Assembly (NCBI RefSeq): GCF_002160765.1
Contig: NZ_NFLF01000001.1
Span: forward strand, 310,001-374,000
Origin: Lachnoclostridium sp. An138
GTDB lineage: Bacteria; Bacillota; Clostridia; Lachnospirales; Lachnospiraceae
Direction of reading: 5' to 3'
DNA length: 64,000 nucleotides
Made by a program: the position numbers and the translations under genes. The notes beneath the pieces are model-generated. The model saw nothing but the letters and a program-made list of their open reading frames with translations. It was not told the DNA's origin and ran no database searches. This document shows, piece after piece, positions 1-7,881 of the stretch (within the stretch, counting starts at the first letter, position 1; each line of letters opens with the position of its first letter).

Positions 1-531
1 GGAACGCTCCTCCACATAAGCCACATGCTCCAGCAGTTCATCCAGCTTTATCAGCAGGTCCCGCTTCAGATTCTCTCCCTCTCTGATACGGGTCTCCACA
101 AACTGCTCACAGGCTCCTTTCACAGCCTTCTCCAGCAGCTTCCAGAGCTCTTCCTCGTCCTCCTGGACCTCTTCCATAACAAGGACTTCCGGATATCTGG
201 AAAGCGCGCTTACCTTCACATCCTGTTCCAGATGAAACTCTTCCGCCATCTGATTCAGATATTTCAGATACTCCGCTGCCAGCGCCTGATTATACCGCAG
301 AGTCGTGTTCGCCTCGGACAAATCCTCATAGGTGATAAATACGTCCACCTTGCCCCTCTGTATATACGTCTTCAGAAGGCTGCGGATGGCTGATTCAAAA
401 AAGTTCAGCTTCTTCGGCATCTTGATCGCCACATCCAGATACCTGTGATTGACGGATTTCATCTCCACCGTCATCTTCCGGTCGCCTTCGGAAATCTCGC
501 AGCGGCCGAATCCTGTCATGCTCTTCACCAT
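1..531 (-). CDS. yicC: YicC/YloC family endoribonuclease, N-terminal part (cut by window edge)
   Basis: The reading frame stays open for 177 codons from an ATG at 529-531 to the left edge of the window, so only the N-terminal part is present. It begins MVKSMTGFGR and continues with the motif MKSVNHRYLD, both hallmarks of the YicC/YloC N-terminal domain. YicC proteins are about 290 residues long and act as endoribonucleases in RNA turnover, so roughly 110 residues should lie outside the window. The ATG at 519 is a possible internal start, but the family normally begins a few residues before SMTGFG, which favours 531. No strong ribosome site is visible. The gene is divergent from the GH25 gene. 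Confidence 0.9.
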   Translation of the reverse strand, partial: MVKSMTGFGRCEISEGDRKMTVEMKSVNHRYLDVAIKMPKKLNFFESAIRSLLKTYIQRGKVDVFITYEDLSEANTTLRYNQALAAEYLKYLNQMAEEFHLEQDVKVSALSRYPEVLVMEEVQEDEEELWKLLEKAVKGACEQFVETRIREGENLKRDLLIKLDELLEHVAYVEERS

Positions 532-765
532 AGTGGTATTCTCTTTTCTATCTTACTTGTGCTGTACTGTTATCAGGTCGCAGTAAAGCCGGCCGGCGTC
601 ATTTTCTTATGACACAGACCTGCTTTGTATCAGTCTCTGCACAGATCATTTGGATTATATTGTAGTTGAAATTGGAAAAGGTGTCAAGGTTTTCGTCCTT
701 ACCCGAAGATTTTTTTCCGTTTTACTCCTTCTTCCGTGTCAGGAAAGCTCCAATGGCATTTACAG

Positions 766-794
766 TTGAAATTGCAGGACGCCTCAAGTATACT
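766..794 (+). promoter_or_regulatory. Sigma-A type promoter of the GH25 gene
   Basis: TTGAAA at 766-771 and TATACT at 789-794 are separated by exactly 17 bases. The site lies 31 bases upstream of the ATG at 825 and inside the longer open frame that starts further left, which supports the shorter start. Confidence 0.6.
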
Positions 795-824
795 GTAAGA
801 GATAAACTGGAAGGAACCAGAAAA

Positions 825-1592
825 ATGGCAAATATATATTTCAGAAGGAAACGGCGGCTTCTGTATTCACTTCTGGCAGCCGTTCTCCTAAGCGCTTTCG
901 TCCTGGCCTTTCTTGTCTGGAACGGATATCTTCTTTTAAACAACCCTTCCCGGGAACGCTATCCGGTGCGGGGCGTGGATGTTTCAAAATATCAGGGCGA
1001 GATTGACTGGCCGGTTCTCGCGGAGCAGGAAATCTCTTTTGCCTTTATCAAGGCTACGGAAGGCAGCTCCCATGTGGACGCCCGCTTTGCTTACAATTAT
1101 GAGGAAGCCCGGAAAACCGGACTGCGGGTAGGCGCCTACCATTTTTTCAGCTTTGACTCCGGCGGGGATACCCAGGCAGAAAATTTTATCCGGAATGTGG
1201 AGGCTTTTGAAGGAATGCTTCCCCCGGTCATTGATCTGGAATTCTATGGTGACAAAGCAGAAAATCCTCCCGGGCGGGAAGAAGTGCGTGGACAGCTGGA
1301 TATACTGCTGGCACGGCTGGAAGACCATTACGGTCTCAGCCCTGTCCTCTATGCCACCAAAGCTTCCTATGAGCTTTACCTTGCCGGAGACTATAAAGAA
1401 TATGATATCTGGATCCGTGATGTGGTCACTCACCCCTCTTTGTCTGACGGGCGCGAATGGACCTTCTGGCAGTACACCAACCGGGAACGTCTGGACGGAT
1501 ATCAGGGAGAAGAACGCTTTATTGATATGAACGTATTTCATGGAACGGAAGAAGAGTTTCTGCATTATGCAAAAACCGGCACAGCGGTCTGA
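825..1592 (+). CDS. GH25 family lysozyme (muramidase), membrane-anchored
   Basis: This 255-residue protein has a basic N terminus, one membrane helix (about 12-37) and a glycoside hydrolase family 25 domain. Visible GH25 signatures are DVSKYQG (from D52), the ATEG segment with E79, and the IDLEF motif with D137 and E139, which matches the catalytic Asp/Glu pair. The late WQYT motif is also present. The family cleaves the beta-1,4 bond between MurNAc and GlcNAc in peptidoglycan. The helix suggests that the enzyme is anchored with its catalytic domain outside the cell, for wall remodelling. The frame is open further upstream, but GGAAGGA at 809-815 and a promoter at 766-794 place the start at 825. 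The rqcH gene follows after 65 bases. Confidence 0.9.
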   Translation: MANIYFRRKRRLLYSLLAAVLLSAFVLAFLVWNGYLLLNNPSRERYPVRGVDVSKYQGEIDWPVLAEQEISFAFIKATEGSSHVDARFAYNYEEARKTGLRVGAYHFFSFDSGGDTQAENFIRNVEAFEGMLPPVIDLEFYGDKAENPPGREEVRGQLDILLARLEDHYGLSPVLYATKASYELYLAGDYKEYDIWIRDVVTHPSLSDGREWTFWQYTNRERLDGYQGEERFIDMNVFHGTEEEFLHYAKTGTAV

Positions 1593-1657
1593 GCGGGAAA
1601 GCTTTGCCCTGAGGCCCGCGTAAAATCTGATACAACATAAAGGAGTAATGAATCATC

Positions 1658-3403
1658 ATGGCATTTGACGGGATCACAATCGCATGTCTGAGGAAGGAGC
1701 TTTCCGACCGGCTTGTGGGCGGACGCATCACCAAAATCGTCCAGCCGGAAGCGGATGAGCTCCTGCTGACCATAAAAAACAACGCAGCCCAGTACCGGCT
1801 GCTGCTCTCGGCCTCGGCCAGCCTGCCTCTTGTCTATCTGACGGAAAAGAACAAGAACGCGCCGATGACGGCGCCGGGTTTCTGTATGCTGCTTCGCAAA
1901 CATCTGGGCGGAGGACGCATCACTGCAGTCACACAGCCCTCTCTGGAACGTATTCTTCGTTTTGAGATCGAGCACCTGGATGAAATGGGTGATCTCTGCC
2001 GCAAGTATCTTATCGCGGAACTCATGGGAAAGCACAGCAATCTAATCTTCTGCCGGGAAGACGGCACCATTCTGGACAGCATCAAGCACGTGTCGCTGGC
2101 TGTCAGCTCTGTACGGGAGGTTCTCCCTGGACGGACTTATTTTATTCCCCATACGCAGGATAAACTCGATCCTCTCACGGCCTCCCCGGCGGAAATGATC
2201 GAGGCGGTCTGCGCGAAGCCCGCGCCGCTGGGTAAAGCGATTTACACCTCCCTGACCGGCTTTTCCCCTGCCATGGCCGAGGAACTCTGTCATCGTTCCT
2301 TCCTGGAATCCGCCCGTCCGGCGGCGGCTCTGGAAGACAGGGAGCGGGATATGCTGCAGCACCAGCTTCTGCGGCTTATGGAAAGCATAAAGGGAGAAGA
2401 TTTTACGCCCAAGATTTATTATAATGGGAAGGAACCTGCCGAGTTCTCCGCCGTGCCTCTGACCATGTATGAGGATCTGGATGCTCAGAGTTTTGAAGAT
2501 ATGTCCGGGCTTCTGGAATCCTATTACGCCGTTAAAAATACTCTGACCCGGATTCATCAGAAGTCAGCGGATCTGCGCCGCGTCGTACAGACTGCTCTGG
2601 AGCGCACCAGAAAGAAATACGATCTGCAGCTAAAGCAGCTTCAGGACACGGAAAAGCGGGAAAAATACAAGGTCTGGGGAGAACTGATCCACACCTATGG
2701 CTACGGAGTGCCGGAGGGTGCCCGCTCCATGCAGGCCCTCAATTATTATACTAATGAAGAGATTACCATTCCTCTCGACAGTACCTTGACTGCCCAGGAG
2801 AATGCCAAGCGGTATTTTGACAAATACGGCAAGCTGAAACGGACCTTTGAGGCTGTGACAAAGCTTCTGGAGGAAACCAGAAACGAGATAGAACATCTGG
2901 AATCCATCCAGACCGCCCTCGATATGGCTCTGACGGAGGAAGACCTGGCGCCTGTCCGGGAAGAGCTTGTAGAATATGGCTATATCCGCCGGAAAAGCGG
3001 CCGGAACAGCGGGAAAAAGCCAAAGCTCTCCTCCCGTCCCTACCATTATCTGTCCAGTGACGGCTTTGATATTTACGTAGGAAAAAATAATTTTCAGAAC
3101 GATGAATTGACCTTCCAGTTCGCCTCCGGCAACGACTGGTGGTTCCACGCCAAAGGTGTGCCCGGTTCCCATGTCATCTTAAAAAGCGAAGGCCGGGAGC
3201 TCCCTGACAGGGCTTTCGAAGAGGCAGGCCGCCTGGCAGCCTATTACTCCAAAAACCGGGGCGGCGATAAAGTGGAAATCGATTATGTGGAGAAAAAGCA
3301 TGTCAAAAAACCGGGCGGCGGCAAACCTGGCTTTGTGGTCTACTATACTAATTATTCTCTGGTTATCGATTCGGACATCTCCGCTCTGCGCCAGGTGGAA
3401 TAG
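1658..3403 (+). CDS. rqcH: NFACT family protein, Rqc2 homologue RqcH
   Basis: The 581-residue protein has the bacterial Rqc2/FbpA (NFACT) layout. An N-terminal NFACT-N region starts MAFDGITIACLRKEL and contains LIAELMGKHSNLIF. A central charged, coiled-coil-rich segment covers about 290-440. A C-terminal NFACT-R/DUF814 domain from about 462 carries FDIYVGKNNFQND and WFHAKGVPGSHV. In Bacillus the orthologue binds stalled 50S-peptidyl-tRNA complexes and recruits alanyl-tRNA to add C-terminal alanine tails as degradation signals. Older records call it fibronectin-binding protein A, which is probably misleading. AAAGGAG at 1639-1645 fits the ATG at 1658; an ATG at 1648 stops after six codons. Confidence 0.92.
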   Translation: MAFDGITIACLRKELSDRLVGGRITKIVQPEADELLLTIKNNAAQYRLLLSASASLPLVYLTEKNKNAPMTAPGFCMLLRKHLGGGRITAVTQPSLERILRFEIEHLDEMGDLCRKYLIAELMGKHSNLIFCREDGTILDSIKHVSLAVSSVREVLPGRTYFIPHTQDKLDPLTASPAEMIEAVCAKPAPLGKAIYTSLTGFSPAMAEELCHRSFLESARPAAALEDRERDMLQHQLLRLMESIKGEDFTPKIYYNGKEPAEFSAVPLTMYEDLDAQSFEDMSGLLESYYAVKNTLTRIHQKSADLRRVVQTALERTRKKYDLQLKQLQDTEKREKYKVWGELIHTYGYGVPEGARSMQALNYYTNEEITIPLDSTLTAQENAKRYFDKYGKLKRTFEAVTKLLEETRNEIEHLESIQTALDMALTEEDLAPVREELVEYGYIRRKSGRNSGKKPKLSSRPYHYLSSDGFDIYVGKNNFQNDELTFQFASGNDWWFHAKGVPGSHVILKSEGRELPDRAFEEAGRLAAYYSKNRGGDKVEIDYVEKKHVKKPGGGKPGFVVYYTNYSLVIDSDISALRQVE

Positions 3404-3464
3404 TACGCCTGTAACGGATTTTTATCGAAATTTTTATAATTTTCTTAATACTCTGCCGGATTTC

Positions 3465-3493
3465 TTGCTTTTTCCATGCCCGGCGATTATACT
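3465..3493 (+). promoter_or_regulatory. Sigma-A type promoter of the SH3-repeat gene
   Basis: TTGCTT at 3465-3470 and TATACT at 3488-3493 have a 17-base spacer. They lie about 75 bases upstream of the chosen ATG and inside a longer open frame, so translation must begin downstream of them. Confidence 0.6.
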
Positions 3494-3568
3494 GGTTACA
3501 GAACTCACAGTGCTGCGCTGTACAGAGCGCAGCCTGAATATACAAAAGCTTCAAGGGGGAATCTTATA

Positions 3569-4918
3569 ATGACGATACTGAAAACCCGAAAAAAGGAACG
3601 GCTTCTGCTCCTGCTTCTGGCAGTCTTTTCACTCTGCCTGATCCTGATGGGACCTGCTCTGCGCTCCAGCGCGGCCCGTCCCACCGGAACCGTGAAAAAC
3701 CGGATTCTGAATGTCCGCTCCTCCGCATCTACCAATTCATCCATCGTCTGCAAACTGACGCAGGGAACCAAGGTCACTATCATCAGTGATACCACCGGAG
3801 ATGATGGTCTGAAATGGTATGATGTATATTTCGCATACAATGGCGAAGCCCGGGAAGGCTTCGTCCGGGCTGACCTGCTCAATGTATCCGGCACTGTATC
3901 CGGAGGCTCTTCCGGAAGCAGCTCGGGAGGCTCTTCTTCTGCCTCCGGCACCCGATATGTAAAGCCAAGCGTGGCAATTGTTCGTTCTTACGCGTCCACC
4001 AACGCTGACATCCGCACCCGGCTGAACAGAGGGAGCACTGTAAACATTCTGTCCTCCAAGACAGGAGCGGATGACGGACGTACCTGGTACAAGGTTTCCT
4101 TTACCCAGAACGGAAACACAGTGGAAGGCTATATCCGCGGCGATCTGCTGGTAGAGACCAATCCTGGGGGAAGCTCCTCCGGCACTACTGATGTATCCGG
4201 AACCAGATACGTAAACGGCGATGTGGTCCGCGTCAGAACCTGGGCGTCTACCAACGGAGATATCCGATCCCGTCTGACCCGAGGCACTACTGTAACTCTG
4301 ATTTCTTCCAAGACCGGCGATGACGGCCAGCTTTGGTACAAGGTTTCCTATTCTGACGGAGGCTATCAGCTGAGCGGCTACATCCGCGGCGATCTGCTCT
4401 CCGAGAGCAGCTCCGGCAGTTCATCAGGAAGCTCCTCCGGCGGCACGGCTTCCAATACGCCAGCCTCCATCCGCCCTGCTGTGGCTAATATCCGCACCTG
4501 GGCTTCCACGAACGGCGACATCCGCTCCAAGCTTTCCCAGGGAACCGGTGTCACCATCATCGGCGAGCAGACAGGAAGCGATGACGGAAGAAAATGGTAT
4601 AAGATTTCTTACAATTCGGGCGGCGTATCCATGACCGGCTATATCCGCGGCGATCTGCTGAACATCGGAAGCACAGGGAACACTTCTTCCGGCAGCTCTT
4701 CTTCGGGAAGTTCTTCCGGCGGCAGTTCCTCCGCAGTAGCCCAGGTGCGCACCTACGCCTCTCCCTACGCAGATATCCGCGCTACATTGGAAAATGGCAC
4801 GAAGGTAGCGATTATCAAAAAAGTAACCGGGGAAGACGGCCAGGAATGGACCAAGATTTCTTTCACGCAGAACGGCAGCCAGCTGGAAGGCTATGTTCCT
4901 TCTTCTCTGCTGAAATAA
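3569..4918 (+). CDS. Secreted protein with five SH3-like (SH3b) domains
   Basis: The 449-residue product starts with a basic segment and a hydrophobic signal or anchor helix (about 11-35). Five bacterial SH3 domains follow, starting near residues 40, 128, 212, 299 and 388. Each has the pattern NVRSSAST / VRTWASTNGDIRS, then a GTxVTI strand, WYKVS and GYIRGDLL. Ser/Gly linkers join them. Such domains usually bind cell-wall peptides. There is no catalytic domain, so a wall-binding adaptor or receptor role is an inference. The AAGGGGGA site at 3553-3560 and the promoter at 3465-3493 support the start at 3569. Repeats 2 to 4 are very alike, which suggests recent domain duplication. The neighbouring GH25 muramidase also points to wall biology. 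Confidence 0.85.
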   Translation: MTILKTRKKERLLLLLLAVFSLCLILMGPALRSSAARPTGTVKNRILNVRSSASTNSSIVCKLTQGTKVTIISDTTGDDGLKWYDVYFAYNGEAREGFVRADLLNVSGTVSGGSSGSSSGGSSSASGTRYVKPSVAIVRSYASTNADIRTRLNRGSTVNILSSKTGADDGRTWYKVSFTQNGNTVEGYIRGDLLVETNPGGSSSGTTDVSGTRYVNGDVVRVRTWASTNGDIRSRLTRGTTVTLISSKTGDDGQLWYKVSYSDGGYQLSGYIRGDLLSESSSGSSSGSSSGGTASNTPASIRPAVANIRTWASTNGDIRSKLSQGTGVTIIGEQTGSDDGRKWYKISYNSGGVSMTGYIRGDLLNIGSTGNTSSGSSSSGSSSGGSSSAVAQVRTYASPYADIRATLENGTKVAIIKKVTGEDGQEWTKISFTQNGSQLEGYVPSSLLK

Positions 4919-4965
4919 GTTCCGGGAGCGGCGGTTCATCTGTCGTATCTCATCATATGGGAATA

Positions 4966-4995
4966 AAATGGCGGCTTTGTTATGCCGCCATTTTT
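4966..4995 (+). terminator. Intrinsic terminator after the SH3-repeat gene
   Basis: AATGGCGGC pairs with GCCGCCATT across a short loop, followed by a run of T. It lies 47 bases after the stop codon at 4918. Confidence 0.75.
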
Positions 4996-5050
4996 CATAC
5001 TCTTTTTTCTTTCCTGATCCCGTCCTGCTGCTCCCGGCCTAAGCAGAACC

Positions 5051-5185
5051 GGCACAGATGTATATAACACCGATGTATCTGGTGCAGAGCCGTCTGGCGC
5101 GGCTCTATCCGGTACCTGCCTGTCCGGCACCTATCTGTCCGGCGCATGTCTGTCCGGCGCATGTCTGTCCAGCGCAATTCTACCC
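5051..5185. repeat. Degenerate 15-bp tandem repeat, nine units
   Basis: Nine consecutive 15-base units can be laid out from 5051. The two central units (5141-5155, 5156-5170) are identical, GGCGCATGTCTGTCC. Identity falls off toward both ends, the usual pattern of a decaying minisatellite. The array starts ten bases beyond the stop codon of the minus-strand ATPase gene and lies between two convergent genes. On the minus strand it encodes pentapeptide repeats of the type RRTDM, in frame with the ATPase. Confidence 0.7.
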
Positions 5186-5195
5186 TGCATGGGCG

Positions 5196-7058
5196 CTAAA
5201 ATTTTCTGTCATACAAAAGAGCCGCAAAGAGTACCGCAAAACAGGAGCCTGCGTTATGGACCAGAGCTCCAGTGGTAGGATTCAGCATCCCCAGAACCGA
5301 AAGGATGATCGCCGCAAAATTGATTGTCATAGACATGCCGATACTGGCTTTGATTGTCTTCACCGTGGCATCTGACAGCCGTTTCAGGTAGGGGATTCGG
5401 GAAAGGTCATCGCCCATCAGAGCAATATCCGCGGCGTCCACCGCGATATCGCTCCCCATGCTTCCCATTGCCGCGCTGACATCTGCCGTCTTCAGGGCAG
5501 GCGCGTCATTGACTCCGTCTCCGATCATGCAGACGTGATGCTCCCTTTGAAGCTCCCTGATACTTTTTACCTTTTCTTCCGGCAGAAGCTCCGCACGGGC
5601 CTCCGTAATACCAGCCTGTTCCGCAAAATAAGCGGCTGTCTTCCTGTTATCCCCTGTAAGCAGTACAGTACGGACCCGCATGTCATGCAGCTGCCGGATC
5701 ATTTCTTCTGCTTCCGGACGCAGCACATCACACAAAGCTATGATTCCGATACATCTTCCTTCTTCCGCCACAAGCAGGGACGCCTTTCCCTGGACGCGCA
5801 GCCGCTCCAGGAAATTCCGGGTTTCCCTGTCTGCTGCCACGCCCTGTTCTTCCAGAAACCTTTCACTGCCGCACAGCACTTTTTTCCCGGACAGCTCCGC
5901 ATAGACGCCTCTTCCCGCCATCATACGGAAGACCTCCGGCTCTGTGAGAATCATCTCCCGCTCTTCCGCAAAGGAGATTATAGCCTTTGCCAGAGGATGC
6001 TCGCTCTTCAGTTCGGCAGAAGCCGCCAGCTCAAGAAGCTTCTCCTCACTGATGGAGCTGCCAAGGGGCAGAATATCGCTGACCGCCAGCCTTCCGCAGG
6101 TCAGTGTTCCGGTCTTATCAAAAGCGATCACATCCACCTTCCCCATGTTTTCCAGGGCTTCTCCTGATTTGATAATCACACCATGTTTTGCCGCCTGGCC
6201 GATGGCTGCCATAATGGCGGTAGGCGTGGCAAGTACCAGGGCACAGGGGCAGAACACCACAAGAACCGTAACCGCTGTCACTATATTTCCTGCTGCAATA
6301 TAAGCTCCCAGGGCAATCAGGAGAGCTGCAGGTACCAGCCAGCTGGCGCATCGGTCCGCAATCCGCTGCATAGGCGCCTGTCTGTTTTCCGCCTCCTGCA
6401 CCAGGCGGATCATCTGCCGGAGAGAGCTGTCCTCCCCTTCCCTGACAACCTCCAGATCAATCGCGCCAAAACAGTTGAGCGTGCCGCAGAAGACCTCATC
6501 TCCCACACCTTTGTCCACAGGAAGTGATTCCCCTGTCATAACAGACTGATCCACGGAGGTCTCTCCGCTGGCGACTCTTCCGTCAGCCGGAATCGTCTCT
6601 CCGGGAAGAACCCGCAGAATATCGCCTGGACGGATTTCCTCCGCCCGTATCATCTCTTCCCTGCCGTCCCGGATTCTTCTTCCCTGAACCGGCGCCAGGC
6701 TGATGAGCTGTCTCAGCCCTTTTCTGGCCCGTTTTGTGGTCATATCCTCCAGAATCGCGCCTACAGCCATAATAAAAGCTACTTCTCCCGCCGCGAACAG
6801 ATCGCCGATGGCAAGAGCCGCGAACATGGCAATTGTAATCAGAAGCGCAGAGGAAATCTTACGGATTCCCGGATTGTAAATGATTCTCCACACAGCCAGA
6901 TACAGCAGCGGCAGTCCGCTTATAACCACAGACACCCAGGCCGGATCAACCGGCAGGTCCAGGTTCATCCAGAGCGCGCAGAGGCTCAAGGCCAGGCACA
7001 CACCGCTGACTGCTGTCATGGGCCCTCCGGCCAGTAAATCGTTGATTTTCTTTAACAT
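5196..7058 (-). CDS. P1B-type heavy-metal-exporting ATPase
   Basis: The 620-residue protein has the P-type ATPase order: the actuator motif TGES (T175-S178), the transmembrane metal motif CPC (C270-C272), the phosphorylation motif DKTGTLT (D314), an SEHPLAKAI His-Pro motif and the hinge GDGVNDAP near residue 525. It drives ATP-dependent export of a soft or transition metal. There is no N-terminal metal-binding (HMA) domain, so it is shorter than CadA or CopA. The last helix reads [14 protein letters not shown]. This is neither the DxG pattern of zinc/cadmium pumps nor the MSS pattern of copper pumps, so the ion is uncertain. GGGGGAGG precedes the ATG. The divergent TetR gene probably regulates it. 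Confidence 0.9.
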   Translation of the reverse strand: MLKKINDLLAGGPMTAVSGVCLALSLCALWMNLDLPVDPAWVSVVISGLPLLYLAVWRIIYNPGIRKISSALLITIAMFAALAIGDLFAAGEVAFIMAVGAILEDMTTKRARKGLRQLISLAPVQGRRIRDGREEMIRAEEIRPGDILRVLPGETIPADGRVASGETSVDQSVMTGESLPVDKGVGDEVFCGTLNCFGAIDLEVVREGEDSSLRQMIRLVQEAENRQAPMQRIADRCASWLVPAALLIALGAYIAAGNIVTAVTVLVVFCPCALVLATPTAIMAAIGQAAKHGVIIKSGEALENMGKVDVIAFDKTGTLTCGRLAVSDILPLGSSISEEKLLELAASAELKSEHPLAKAIISFAEEREMILTEPEVFRMMAGRGVYAELSGKKVLCGSERFLEEQGVAADRETRNFLERLRVQGKASLLVAEEGRCIGIIALCDVLRPEAEEMIRQLHDMRVRTVLLTGDNRKTAAYFAEQAGITEARAELLPEEKVKSIRELQREHHVCMIGDGVNDAPALKTADVSAAMGSMGSDIAVDAADIALMGDDLSRIPYLKRLSDATVKTIKASIGMSMTINFAAIILSVLGMLNPTTGALVHNAGSCFAVLFAALLYDRKF

Positions 7059-7090
7059 TAAACCTCCCCCTTCCAGTACCGGTCAGCGTC

Positions 7091-7119
7091 TTGACGCCTT
7101 CTCCAATTTACCGTACAAT
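7091..7119 (+). promoter_or_regulatory. Sigma-A type promoter for the TetR gene
   Basis: TTGACG at 7091-7096 and TACAAT at 7114-7119 are 17 bases apart. The predicted leader to the ATG at 7317 is about 190 bases. Confidence 0.65.
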
Positions 7120-7122
7120 AAA

Positions 7123-7143
7123 TTTGTTAGCAAACACTTTGTT
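7123..7143. promoter_or_regulatory. Candidate TetR operator between divergent promoters
   Basis: Two overlapping inverted repeats lie between the divergent promoters: TTTGTTAGCAAA (7123-7134) and AACACTTTGTT (7133-7143). A dimeric repressor bound here would block both promoters. The assignment rests only on position and symmetry. Confidence 0.35.
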
Positions 7144-7150
7144 CACTTTT

Positions 7151-7179
7151 ATTTTAAAATTGAAATCTGCCGGCTGCAA
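7151..7179 (-). promoter_or_regulatory. Sigma-A type promoter for the P1B-ATPase gene
   Basis: Read on the minus strand, TTGCAG (7179-7174) and TAAAAT (7156-7151) are 17 bases apart. The predicted start is about 85 bases upstream of the ATPase ATG. Confidence 0.6.
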
Positions 7180-7316
7180 TGGATATTTTTTTCGCTCTGT
7201 TCTTTACAGAACAGATGGGGGAATCTGTACGGGAAAGGCAGAAAAGGGGAAGTCTCAAAACAGAGAGTCTAAAAACGACAGCCCAAAATCTAAGGGCCGC
7301 CGGGAAAGGAATGCAT

Positions 7317-7880
7317 ATGGACAGACGCCAGAAAAAGACAAGAGACGCTATATTTTCCGCGTTCAGCACTCTGCTTGCGGAAAAAAATTATAACCGGATC
7401 ACCGTCCAGGAGATCATTGACAGGGCCGACGTAGGCCGCACCACCTTCTACGCTCACTTTGAGACAAAGGATGATCTGCTGAAAGAGCTGTGCGAAGAGC
7501 TCTTCGGGCATATTCTCGGCAGCGCAGCCGACTGCTCCCACACCCACGGCCTCTATTCGGACGGGACAGCACCGGAATCTGTATTCTGTCATCTCCTGCA
7601 GCACCTGCAGGAAAACGATTATAACATTCTCGGTCTGCTCTCCGGCGAAAGCAGCGAGATCTTTCTGCGCTATTTTAAAGACGGCCTGAACGAATTGATC
7701 CGCAAGCAGTTCATGCGGCCGGAGATGGGCAGGAAGTCCTCTGTTCCACAGGATTTTCTCATCAACCATGTCTCCGGAAGCTTTGTGGAAATGGTGCTCT
7801 GGTGGGTCCGGGGGCGTATGAGGCAGACTCCCCCGGAGCTTGACCGGTATTTCCGGGCTGTGATAGAACCCATCCTCTGA
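7317..7880 (+). CDS. TetR/AcrR family transcriptional regulator
   Basis: The 187-residue protein begins MDRRQKKTRDAIFSAF. Its helix-turn-helix at about residues 10-55 includes ITVQEIIDRADVGRTTFYAHFETKDDLL, split here by function: the recognition helix is VGRTTFYAHF. The C-terminal ligand-binding half is variable, as expected, and ends in a WW-containing helix. AAAGGA at 7305-7310 lies six bases before the ATG at 7317; an ATG at 7311 is too close to that site. The gene is divergent from the metal ATPase, which makes it the likely local repressor. The alternative target is the convergent ABC permease, whose stop codon is one base away. Confidence 0.85.
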   Translation: MDRRQKKTRDAIFSAFSTLLAEKNYNRITVQEIIDRADVGRTTFYAHFETKDDLLKELCEELFGHILGSAADCSHTHGLYSDGTAPESVFCHLLQHLQENDYNILGLLSGESSEIFLRYFKDGLNELIRKQFMRPEMGRKSSVPQDFLINHVSGSFVEMVLWWVRGRMRQTPPELDRYFRAVIEPIL

Positions 7881-7881
7881 C

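Noticed and set aside
3569-4918. Repetitive DNA in the SH3 gene considered as a separate repeat element
   Set aside because: The periodicity follows the protein domains and Ser/Gly linkers, so it is explained by the coding sequence.
5119-5178. CRISPR-like array
   Set aside because: Units are 15 bases and directly adjacent without spacers, so this is a tandem repeat; no cas gene is present.
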